Source: a virus. Taken from it: a stretch of 45,912 bases of DNA. The translations under genes and the position numbers were made by a program. This document shows positions 1-5,825 of this stretch, piece after piece (positions within the stretch are counted from its first letter, which is position 1; the number at the start of each line of letters is the position of its first letter). The notes below the pieces were generated by a model. It had not been told where the DNA came from and made no database searches. It was given only the letters and a program-made list of their open reading frames with translations. The DNA is taken from positions 1-45,912 of IMG/VR virus record IMGVR_UViG_3300036853_000288; one strand, given 5' to 3'.

Positions 1-660
1 CAGCGGGGCGAACAAGATCGTCTGCCGGTTGGCGGCGTGCTCGCGCATCGCTTCGACGATCTTCTTGGGCGCCATCGAATCCTCGATCGCGGCCCCGAGT
101 CCGGCCTTGGAGAAGTCGCCGGCGACCTTGCGCACCTTGGACAGGTCGAGATCCTCGACCCGCACCCGGATACCGACCGGCCCGACGAGGTACCCCTCGG
201 CCTTGAGTTCGGCGATGTCCTTGACGTAGACGATGTCCTGCCAGACGTCGCCGAGCGCCTTGTCATCGCCACGGCTCATCGTCGCCGTGAAGCCCAGCGC
301 CCGGGCGCCACCATCACGCATGCACCCGAAGTGATCGAACACCCGCAGGTAGCTCCCGGCCGCCGCGTGGTGTGCCTCGTCAATGATCACCAACCCGACG
401 TCGCGCACCTGCGTCCGGCGTAGCTCAATCGCCAACGTGGCCACCGACGCACTGATCACGTGCCCCTGCGTCTCGTTGCGCCCCGCCATCACCACGCCGG
501 TACGCAGGTCGGGCGCGACGTCGCGCACCTTCTGCGCGTTCTGCTCGACCAACTCTTCGCGATGCGCGACGATGACCGTGCGCTTCCCTCCGGCTGCCCC
601 GTGCAACGACGTGCGGGCGATCTCGGCCAGGATCACCGACTTGCCGGCACCGGTGGCCAG
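1..660. repeat. Left copy of a 660-bp end redundancy
   Basis: This stretch aligns without gaps to 45253-45912, the last 660 bases of the window. By eye I count about 38 mismatches (about 94% identity). Outside a dense patch near 403-442 the mismatches checked fall on third codon positions of the helicase gene read on the minus strand. The redundancy starts exactly at base 1 and ends exactly at the last base, as expected for a circular or terminally redundant genome. The two ends are different alleles rather than copies of one molecule. Confidence 0.9.
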
Positions 661-750
661 CACTTCGGCCGGCCGCAGCATGCCGTCGCCGTGCGCCTTG
701 TGCGCCGCGGCCACGGCCTCGTGCTGGTAGGGCCTGAGCTTGATCGTCAC
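1..750 (-). CDS. SF2 DEAH-box helicase, N-terminal part (runs off window start)
   Basis: ATP-dependent superfamily 2 helicase, probably acting in phage DNA replication or recombination. The frame opens with GTG at 750 and runs without a stop to base 1. It contains an N-terminal Q-like segment (KLRPYQHEAV), Walker A ATGAGKS, the DEAH box in VIIDEAHHA and motif III FTATMSR. The GTG overlaps the stop of the upstream membrane-protein gene as GTGA, which suggests translational coupling. The rest lies at the other window end (44320-45252); joined, the protein is about 560 residues, normal for a phage UvsW/type I R-subunit-like helicase. The exact pathway is inferred. Confidence 0.85.
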   Translation of the reverse strand, partial: MTIKLRPYQHEAVAAAHKAHGDGMLRPAEVLATGAGKSVILAEIARTSLHGAAGGKRTVIVAHREELVEQNAQKVRDVAPDLRTGVVMAGRNETQGHVISASVATLAIELRRTQVRDVGLVIIDEAHHAAAGSYLRVFDHFGCMRDGGARALGFTATMSRGDDKALGDVWQDIVYVKDIAELKAEGYLVGPVGIRVRVEDLDLSKVRKVAGDFSKAGLGAAIEDSMAPKKIVEAMREHAANRQTILFAPL

Positions 751-1034
751 CGGTCACCACGCTCCAGCCGCTCGATCGCGTCGCGCATCGCCACGGCGTC
801 GGCATCGAGATCACGCTGCGCCTGCGCGACCTCAGCGACGTAGTCACCGACCCAGGCACAGGGGACCCCGGCCAGCGAGCCGGCCAGCACGAACATCCAC
901 AACGGCGCCGATGGCCACAGGTGCTCGACCCCGATCTTGATCGGCGCCGTGGCGACCATCATCAACAAACACGACGCGATGAAGCCGCGCAGTGACGGCG
1001 GCCGCCCGAGGTACCACGCCCAGAGCTTTCTCAT
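747..1034 (-). CDS. Small two-helix membrane protein
   Basis: A 95-residue protein (MRKLWAWYLGRPPS...) of unknown function. Two hydrophobic stretches (about residues 16-35 and 45-65) predict membrane segments, followed by a charged C-terminal helix rich in D, E and R. The ATG at 1034 was chosen because a -10 box TAGAGT ends seven bases upstream, which predicts a leaderless mRNA; a start further upstream would fall inside the promoter. Its stop overlaps the helicase GTG by four bases, so helicase translation may depend on it. Confidence 0.7.
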   Translation of the reverse strand: MRKLWAWYLGRPPSLRGFIASCLLMMVATAPIKIGVEHLWPSAPLWMFVLAGSLAGVPCAWVGDYVAEVAQAQRDLDADAVAMRDAIERLERGDR

Positions 1035-1041
1035 GATCGCT

Positions 1042-1071
1042 ACTCTACCATGCATCGGGTACTAGTACCAA
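1042..1071 (-). promoter_or_regulatory. Leaderless promoter for 747-1034 and the helicase
   Basis: Read on the minus strand: TTGGTA, 18-bp spacer containing CGATGCATGG, then TAGAGT, seven bases before the ATG at 1034. It carries the CGATGCAT core shared by many promoters in this genome. Confidence 0.6.
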
Positions 1072-1280
1072 CCCCGGGAGGCGTTGTACTCGGCCTGCGC
1101 CATGGCGGCCACCCTCGGCGTGTGGACCCACGCGCAGCACGACGGCGGCCAGTTCCAGACGTCGAGCCGGCCGGCGCACGGGCACCACAGCGGCGAGCAT
1201 TGCTGCCACCCTCCGCACCGGCAGGGGTACGGCTGGAAGACCGACGTTCCCGCCACCAACCAGACGTTGCGAGGGCTCAT
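1062..1280 (-). CDS. Cysteine/tryptophan-rich small protein
   Basis: A 72-residue hypothetical protein starting MSPRNVWLVAG. It is rich in Cys and Trp (PCRCGGWQQCSPLWCPCAGR, then WNWPPSCCAW), consistent with a small metal-binding ribbon. The ATG at 1280 overlaps the upstream stop as ATGA. The longer open frame upstream is Arg-rich and is a shadow of the neighbouring gene. Function unknown. Confidence 0.65.
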   Translation of the reverse strand: MSPRNVWLVAGTSVFQPYPCRCGGWQQCSPLWCPCAGRLDVWNWPPSCCAWVHTPRVAAMAQAEYNASRGWY

Positions 1281-1474
1281 CCGCTTCGTCCCACCTGGAA
1301 GGTCCAGGGCGCGACTGGCGTCGTGCCGCCGAGGGTGCGAGATCCCTCGGCGTCTACTGCGCCGTCGTCCGGAACACAGATGGGTCGCCAACCGTGTCGT
1401 TCCGGTTCCCAACCGATGATCAGATACCGACGCCCGCCCGCCCTGAGCCAGAGCGGATAGCCCTGCGGAATCAT
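1277..1474 (-). CDS. Hypothetical small protein
   Basis: A 65-residue protein (MIPQGYPLWLRAGG...) of unknown function with a compact beta-like sequence (RRYLIIGWEPERHGWRPICVP). It overlaps both neighbours by ATGA junctions, at 1471-1474 upstream and 1277-1280 downstream. It therefore sits in a three-gene coupled operon driven from the promoter at about 1633. Confidence 0.6.
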   Translation of the reverse strand: MIPQGYPLWLRAGGRRYLIIGWEPERHGWRPICVPDDGAVDAEGSRTLGGTTPVAPWTFQVGRSG

Positions 1475-1626
1475 GATCCATCCCCATCCTTCGGCGCCCC
1501 CGCGGCCACCAGCGCCGTTTCGATCACGTCCTGCTGCGTACAGCGACGTTCAAATGCTTGATCCTTCACCCATTTCAACTGACGACGGGTTAACCGTAGC
1601 GTCGTTGCCTGACGTTCTTCATCCAT
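1471..1626 (-). CDS. Ribbon-helix-helix-like small protein, paralog of 41244-41423
   Basis: A 51-residue protein (MDEERQATTLRLTRRQLKWV...). A short beta strand (TTLRLT) followed by two helices (RRQLKWVKDQAFERR and TQQDVIETALVAAGA) fits a ribbon-helix-helix DNA-binding fold. It closely resembles the product of 41244-41423 in the same positions, so the genome carries two paralogs. The ATG at 1626 is six bases after a TACATT -10 box, again a leaderless arrangement. It may be a regulator; its target is not known. Confidence 0.6.
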   Translation of the reverse strand: MDEERQATTLRLTRRQLKWVKDQAFERRCTQQDVIETALVAAGAPKDGDGS

Positions 1627-1632
1627 GACATC

Positions 1633-1638
1633 AATGTA
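1633..1638 (-). promoter_or_regulatory. -10 box of leaderless promoter for 1471-1626
   Basis: TACATT on the minus strand ends six bases before the ATG at 1626. No convincing -35 and no GATGCAT core are present, so this is a weaker member of the promoter set. Confidence 0.4.
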
Positions 1639-1654
1639 TACCACGAACCCCGAA

Positions 1655-1867
1655 CACCGCACACCGCGCACAGGCGCACACCCCTAAGAGAGGGGGGTGT
1701 GCGCCCTTGCTGTGCGCTTCGGTCCTGTGCTGTGTTGTGCGCTGTGCTGTGCGCTATCTGAGCAGGGAAAACAATGTTCGATTCATCGATCTGTGACGCC
1801 CTGTGCGGGCACTGTGCGGGCGCACAGGTGGATCATGCTGTGCGCTTACTTGTTCGCTATATAGACT
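1655..1867. other. Iteron-rich candidate replication origin
   Basis: This noncoding stretch between the small-protein operon and the replication gene holds eleven copies of TGTGCG or its complement: plus strand at 1698, 1711, 1736, 1748, 1802, 1813 and 1839, minus strand at 1658, 1667, 1675 and 1821. An AT-richer island (about 1769-1790) and another near 1850-1870 interrupt the repeats. It directly adjoins the 3' end of the Rep-like gene. Iterons plus an AT-rich segment next to a replication gene are the usual arrangement of an origin, but no function has been shown here. Confidence 0.5.
1673..1705. terminator. Strong palindrome inside the iteron region
   Basis: GGCGCACACCCC (1673-1684) pairs perfectly with GGGGTGTGCGCC (1694-1705) around a 9-base loop. 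The arms contain two inverted TGTGCG units, so it may be an origin hairpin rather than a terminator. There is no T-run on either side. Confidence 0.4.
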
Positions 1868-4147
1868 TTACCGAGAGTCACCAGACTCGGGCCTGACGAC
1901 CGACCAGCCCTCCGGTGGGGCCTCTTCGGGGGTCCAGGTGTTCATGGTCAACAGGCCATCAGCGGCACCGTCCGGTGGCGGGTAGACGCCGAATCGTTGC
2001 GAGCTTCCTTCACGTATGACCCGTCCACGCGACACCAGCAGATCCCATGCTCGTGTCGCGGCCATGCGCCGGGCCCCCGGGTGGAGGGCGGCGATCTCTG
2101 GCGCCTCTTTGAACAGCCCCTTGATCGCGTCGCGGGTAATGCCCTCACCGCGATGTTCCCGGGCCTTCGCGACCAGCTGGTACATGAGGAGGGCCCGACG
2201 CTTCGACACGTCGCGCTCGGTGTCCGGCGTCTCGGCCAGCATCGGCACCTCGGTGTGGTCGACGACGAGCGAGGAGAGGTCGCGGCCGGTCGTCGGGTCG
2301 AAGCCACCCTCGGAACGCTTCAATGACATCTTGATCGGCGGCGCTTCGGCCTGGTCCTTCTGCTTGTCCATGTGCAGGTCGACCACGTACATCGATCCCT
2401 CGGGCTTTTCTACACGCAGCTCGGCGTCCTGTGCGCCGTCCAGCGCCGAGGCGCCGCGGGCGTTCTTGCCGCTGCGCCCGGTGTGGTGCACGGTCAACAC
2501 GCAGGCGCCGGTCGCGACCCGCACGGCATCGACACAGGCGACGTAACGCCCCATGTCGGTGTTGCTGTTCTCCTCCAGCCCCAGCGTCACCCGAGCCTGT
2601 GTGTCGAGAATGACGAGTGCCGGCCGCAGCCGCCGGCACGCTTCGACCAGCACCGCCCATGCCTGCTGGTCGTTGGCCTGGACCGGCCGCGGCAGAAACC
2701 TGATCGACTTCAATGGTCCGTATTCGCGTTCCCACGCGTCGACCCGAAGGCGCATCCCTCGCGCGCCCTCGGCCACGATGTAGACCACGTCGCCCTGGTG
2801 TACGTCGTGGCCGCGCCACGGCCGGCCGAGGCCGACATGCGCAGCGATGTCCAGCGCCACAAAGCTCTTGTAGCTACCGCTCTCGCCGATCAGCCAAGCC
2901 GTCGTATCAAGATCAAGTAATCCGTTGATCAACGGTTGCGGTGGCGCGATATTGCGCAACGCATCGACATCGAGCATCTCGGACAGCAACGCGTCGATCG
3001 GGTCCCGATCCTCGCTGTGCGCCCCCTGACCTGCGCTGTGCGCCCCTGTTCGCCCGTCATCCACAGTCCCATGCACACCCTGTGGATAACTCCCGACCCC
3101 CGCCGTACCCGCCCCGGGCCCACCACCCAACAACGGCGGAGCACCCGGGGCACCGGCGAAATGGATCACGTCACCACCCCACCCGGACGGCCCGCCCACA
3201 CCGCTGAGGTCAGCCGGCCGGTCGCCCACGTGCCGCTCGGCACTGGCCCAGACCCGCAACAGCTCGACGTCCGGCACGCTCACCGACCGGTCGGGATGCG
3301 CCAGCCCGGCCGCCCACCACGCGGCGTAGACGCTCTCCGCCCCGACCAACCCAGTGTTGATCATCTCGATACAGCGCGCGGCAGCGCGCCAGGCCCGTTG
3401 ATTACGCTGCGTCCAACACCCGCGCAAAGCAGCGAGCTCCCCGTTGACGGCTGCCACCACGTACGCACCCACTTGGTCGGCCGACGTCGCGGTGAACGTC
3501 GTAGCCGGCGCCACGGCCCGCGGCGGCGTCGGGCGCACGGCGTCGAGCACGCCGGCGGGCGCCGCGGTGACCGGTCGATCCTGCAGCACGGTGTACGGCC
3601 CGACGCCGGAGACGCTGGGCGCGAGCACGATCTGCCCGCCGCCGCTCTCCCCGCGCCGCGCGCCACGCACGTCGAAGCCCTTGGGTAGCCGGCCGCTGCC
3701 GTTGTTCGGCACGAAGTCCTCGGGCAGGGCGAAGACGAAGTGCCACCCTCCCGAGCCGGTCTGCTGTACCCACGTCGCCGCGGCCCAGCAGTCGGCGAGC
3801 ACCCGAGCCACCTCGTCGGCCTGCGCCGGGTCGACGCTCTTCGGGTCGTAGTCCAGCGCCCACACCCCGCTGATCAGCCCGGTGGCGAGTCCCCAGTTGC
3901 AGGACGGCCAGCGCGCCGCAGCCGCCGCCAGCCCGCCCTCGTCGCGCACGAGGTGCTCCGGCCGCTGCCATTGCGACACTCGAGGATGCTTGCCGGCTGA
4001 GCGGCACGCCGTCCCGAGGTCGCACGAGCAGGCCCCCGACGACACATCATGTAGGGGAACCAGGGCCCAACCGCGCGCTATGTAGTGACGAACCTGCGGC
4101 AAGCGAACGTCCATGATATCGTTCAAGGCGGATTCTCCATCCAGCAC
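1868..4147 (-). CDS. Primase-polymerase / RepA-like helicase replication protein
   Basis: A 759-residue replication initiator. Residues about 15-200 look like a bifunctional primase-polymerase (prim-pol): catalytic D-Y-D at 99-101 (WALDYDP) and GSGGWH at 131-136. Residues about 400-640 look like a RepA/AAA_25-type ATPase: Walker A GESGSYKS (421-428), Walker B LVILDT (511-516) and LTVHHTGRSG. The Gly-rich linker (about 330-390) is encoded by DNA with DnaA boxes and repeats. GTG at 4147 has a GAGGG upstream; ATG at 4114 is an alternative start. The protein probably primes and unwinds phage DNA at the adjoining origin. No separate DNA polymerase gene is visible. Confidence 0.85.
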   Translation of the reverse strand: MLDGESALNDIMDVRLPQVRHYIARGWALVPLHDVSSGACSCDLGTACRSAGKHPRVSQWQRPEHLVRDEGGLAAAAARWPSCNWGLATGLISGVWALDYDPKSVDPAQADEVARVLADCWAAATWVQQTGSGGWHFVFALPEDFVPNNGSGRLPKGFDVRGARRGESGGGQIVLAPSVSGVGPYTVLQDRPVTAAPAGVLDAVRPTPPRAVAPATTFTATSADQVGAYVVAAVNGELAALRGCWTQRNQRAWRAAARCIEMINTGLVGAESVYAAWWAAGLAHPDRSVSVPDVELLRVWASAERHVGDRPADLSGVGGPSGWGGDVIHFAGAPGAPPLLGGGPGAGTAGVGSYPQGVHGTVDDGRTGAHSAGQGAHSEDRDPIDALLSEMLDVDALRNIAPPQPLINGLLDLDTTAWLIGESGSYKSFVALDIAAHVGLGRPWRGHDVHQGDVVYIVAEGARGMRLRVDAWEREYGPLKSIRFLPRPVQANDQQAWAVLVEACRRLRPALVILDTQARVTLGLEENSNTDMGRYVACVDAVRVATGACVLTVHHTGRSGKNARGASALDGAQDAELRVEKPEGSMYVVDLHMDKQKDQAEAPPIKMSLKRSEGGFDPTTGRDLSSLVVDHTEVPMLAETPDTERDVSKRRALLMYQLVAKAREHRGEGITRDAIKGLFKEAPEIAALHPGARRMAATRAWDLLVSRGRVIREGSSQRFGVYPPPDGAADGLLTMNTWTPEEAPPEGWSVVRPESGDSR
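3014..3089. other. DnaA boxes and GCTGTGCGCCCC repeats inside the Rep linker
   Basis: A perfect DnaA box TTATCCACA lies on the minus strand at 3081-3089. A one-mismatch box TCATCCACA lies on the plus strand at 3057-3065. Two exact copies of GCTGTGCGCCCC start at 3014 and 3034, 20 bp apart, and extend the TGTGCG iteron of 1655-1867. All sit in the low-complexity linker codons (about residues 353-378), where protein constraint is low. This supports a second origin element or an autoregulatory site. Confidence 0.5.
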
Positions 4148-4150
4148 GTC

Positions 4151-4181
4151 AAGACCCTCGGCATCGGGCGCCGGGGGTCTT
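4151..4181. terminator. Hairpin between the regulator and Rep genes
   Basis: AAGACCCTCGGC (4151-4162) pairs with GCCGGGGGTCTT (4170-4181), 12 bp with one T-G pair and a 7-base loop. On the plus strand it is followed by TTGATTAT. For the minus-strand genes it lies after the regulator stop and just before the Rep start, so it could end or attenuate regulator transcription before Rep. Confidence 0.5.
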
Positions 4182-4208
4182 TGATTATGCGCCGGCAGGC
4201 GCCTGTCG

Positions 4209-4565
4209 CTACGCCGCCGAACGCTTCGTCAGCGCTCGACCCCTCCCCTTGCGCGCCGGCTTGACGGCCTCGGCCGCCGCCGCGGTGCGCGTGCGCTCGT
4301 CATAGCTGCGACGCCGCGACACCTGCTTGTTGCCCCGCTCCCGCATGGCATCGACGTGCGTGCGCAGCGTCTCGGGAGGGATGCCCCCGAACACCCGCAC
4401 CCACTGCTTGCGCAGGTTCTCCAGCCCGTAGCTCACGCACTCCCTGGTGATCTCGCTGGTGCTGCGCCCCTGCACCTCGGCCCACGCGGCGAGCTCGCCG
4501 GCCACCTCGGGGGTCACGGTCGGGCCGAGCTGCACGGTGTATCTGGCCGGTACCGGATTCGGCAT
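4209..4565 (-). CDS. Ribbon-helix-helix-type transcriptional regulator (candidate repressor)
   Basis: A 118-residue protein (MPNPVPARYTVQLGPTVTPE...). A strand (RYTVQLG) followed by helices VAGELAAWAEVQG and TSEITRECVSYGLENL fits a ribbon-helix-helix domain at about residues 8-50. The C-terminal tail is very basic (KPARKGRGRALTKRS), suited to DNA contact. A good Shine-Dalgarno AGAGGA lies seven bases before ATG 4565. Its promoter overlaps the divergent promoter of the plus-strand genes, and an 11-bp palindrome sits near its own transcription start. This is the layout of an autoregulated switch protein; the repressor role is inferred. Confidence 0.7.
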   Translation of the reverse strand: MPNPVPARYTVQLGPTVTPEVAGELAAWAEVQGRSTSEITRECVSYGLENLRKQWVRVFGGIPPETLRTHVDAMRERGNKQVSRRRSYDERTRTAAAAEAVKPARKGRGRALTKRSAA

Positions 4566-4595
4566 CGGTCGATCCTCTCTCTCATCTGCACGATC

Positions 4596-4606
4596 AACTG
4601 TCAGTT
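4596..4606. promoter_or_regulatory. Candidate operator palindrome
   Basis: AACTG-T-CAGTT, a perfect 11-bp inverted repeat, lies just downstream of the -10 box of the regulator promoter, about at its transcription start. That is a good place for autorepression. Confidence 0.45.
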
Positions 4607-4608
4607 CA

Positions 4609-4637
4609 ACCATACTTGACGCATCGCATACTGACAA
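4609..4637 (-). promoter_or_regulatory. Promoter of the ribbon-helix-helix regulator
   Basis: On the minus strand: TTGTCA (4632-4637), 17-bp spacer, TATGGT (4609-4614). It overlaps the opposing promoter at 4616-4645 almost completely, so only one RNA polymerase can bind at a time. Confidence 0.6.
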
Positions 4638-4645
4638 GCTACCGT
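4616..4645 (+). promoter_or_regulatory. Leaderless promoter of the first rightward operon
   Basis: TTGACG (4616-4621), 18-bp spacer, TACCGT (4640-4645), then six bases to ATG 4652. The spacer holds GCATCGCATAC, a variant of the shared GATGCAT core. Confidence 0.65.
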
Positions 4646-4651
4646 CGCCCC

Positions 4652-4846
4652 ATGACCAGGGCCGAACGTCGCGAGCTACAGCGCTCGATCGCCGAGGCAC
4701 GGAAACTAGCCCGCCACCCCGACGCGCACGTGCGCCACATCGCACGTGAAGCTCTGCAGCTTGCCGGCGTCGCCGAGCAGCGTGACCCCCGTCCGCGCCT
4801 GCTGCTGCGCTGGCGCCTACGCCTGGCAGGAGTCGACGCCGGATGA
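4652..4846 (+). CDS. Hypothetical helical basic protein, first gene of the rightward operon
   Basis: A 64-residue Arg-rich protein (MTRAERRELQRSIAEARKLA...) that is probably all helical; function unknown. The start at 4652 was chosen because it lies six bases after the -10 box. An earlier in-frame ATG falls inside the -35 box and would not be transcribed. It is coupled to the next gene by ATGA. Confidence 0.6.
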   Translation: MTRAERRELQRSIAEARKLARHPDAHVRHIAREALQLAGVAEQRDPRPRLLLRWRLRLAGVDAG

Positions 4847-5088
4847 AGCTCAGCGCCCCGATCCCCTGGGCCCTGGTGCCGGTCGGCGCCGTGGTGCTGG
4901 CCCACGACGGCGTACCGCGCACCGTACTGGTCAACACTTCGATCGTCACGATGATCGAAGGACTACCGCCCCGCTTCCCGACCAGCCGCGAGACGGTGCA
5001 GCTCGTCGTGCTCGACGAGGCCGACGCCATCGCTACGCTGACCGCGGCCGACCTCAACCCGGAACCGATCGAGGAGAGTGGATCATGA
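4843..5088 (+). CDS. Hypothetical small protein
   Basis: An 81-residue protein (MKLSAPIPWALVPVGAVVLA...) with a strand-rich N-terminus and an acidic tail (PEPIEESGS). The VGAVVLAHDGVPRTVLV stretch suggests a small beta-barrel. It is joined to both neighbours by ATGA overlaps. Function unknown. Confidence 0.6.
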   Translation: MKLSAPIPWALVPVGAVVLAHDGVPRTVLVNTSIVTMIEGLPPRFPTSRETVQLVVLDEADAIATLTAADLNPEPIEESGS

Positions 5089-5780
5089 GCGTGTTCGACT
5101 TCTGGACCACGCCGCAATGGATCTTGTTCGGCGGCGTCACGGCGGTCGGCCTTGGCGCACTGGGACTGCTCGGGCTGGCGGTGCACGCCGTCCGCGGCTG
5201 GACGGCGCCGGCCACCTACCGCACCACGACGCCGGCGCCACGACCCTCGTTACAACTGGCCACCGAGCGCATGACCGATGCCGACATGGCGGACTTCGAG
5301 CAGCGCTGGCGCGACTCCAAGGCGCGAGCGACCGAAGCCTGGCGGCTGCCGGTCGTCGTCCTGGACGAGCGTGGCGGCACAGCGCTGTGGACGCACCCGA
5401 CCGAGGTGCTCGAACACCTCGCTCCCGGCGCCGGCTCCCTGGCCACCCTCGCCGAGGTGGGGGAGGGGTGCCTCCAGCGCGTCGAGCTGGTCGACCCCGA
5501 GGTAGCCCGCTGGTTCGCCGAGGCCTTCGACCGCCCCGCCCACGCCCCGGCGCGCGATGAGGCCGGCGTGGTCGACCCCGGCGGCGTGCTCGCGCAGTTC
5601 CAGGCGGCCATCGAGCCGATCATGCGCACCGTCAAGCTCTGGGAGATCCAGGGCCGCGGCAACGCCGGCGTCGAATCGGCGCGCCAGGCCCTGGATCACT
5701 GGCGGATGGACTACCCGACCGGAGGATGGCCCACCGTGCCACCGGTCGGCGGCCGCCTACCGGTCTTCGCCGAGGTGTGA
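5085..5780 (+). CDS. Membrane-anchored hypothetical protein
   Basis: A 231-residue protein (MSVFDFWTTPQWILFGG...). One N-terminal membrane segment at about residues 11-35 is followed by a long soluble domain with no motif I recognise. ATG 5085 overlaps the previous stop as ATGA and has GAGGAGAG upstream. A frame open from 4746 covers the same protein but its upstream part is a shadow of the previous gene. Function unknown. Confidence 0.6.
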   Translation: MSVFDFWTTPQWILFGGVTAVGLGALGLLGLAVHAVRGWTAPATYRTTTPAPRPSLQLATERMTDADMADFEQRWRDSKARATEAWRLPVVVLDERGGTALWTHPTEVLEHLAPGAGSLATLAEVGEGCLQRVELVDPEVARWFAEAFDRPAHAPARDEAGVVDPGGVLAQFQAAIEPIMRTVKLWEIQGRGNAGVESARQALDHWRMDYPTGGWPTVPPVGGRLPVFAEV

Positions 5781-5803
5781 TAGTATTAGACGCATCGTAG
5801 ACT
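5776..5803 (+). promoter_or_regulatory. Promoter of the nuclease operon
   Basis: TGTGAT (5776-5781), 16-bp spacer with GACGCATCG, TAGACT (5798-5803). The start codon at 5826 lies further down and has a GGAG site, so this mRNA has a leader, unlike most others here. Confidence 0.5.
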
Positions 5804-5825
5804 ACCCCCCGACGCTGGAGAGTCC

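Noticed and set aside
29-859. Several open frames of 60-144 codons on both strands over the helicase start
   Set aside because: Arg-rich shadows of the helicase gene; the minus frame starting at GTG 750 has helicase motifs and the correct coupling.
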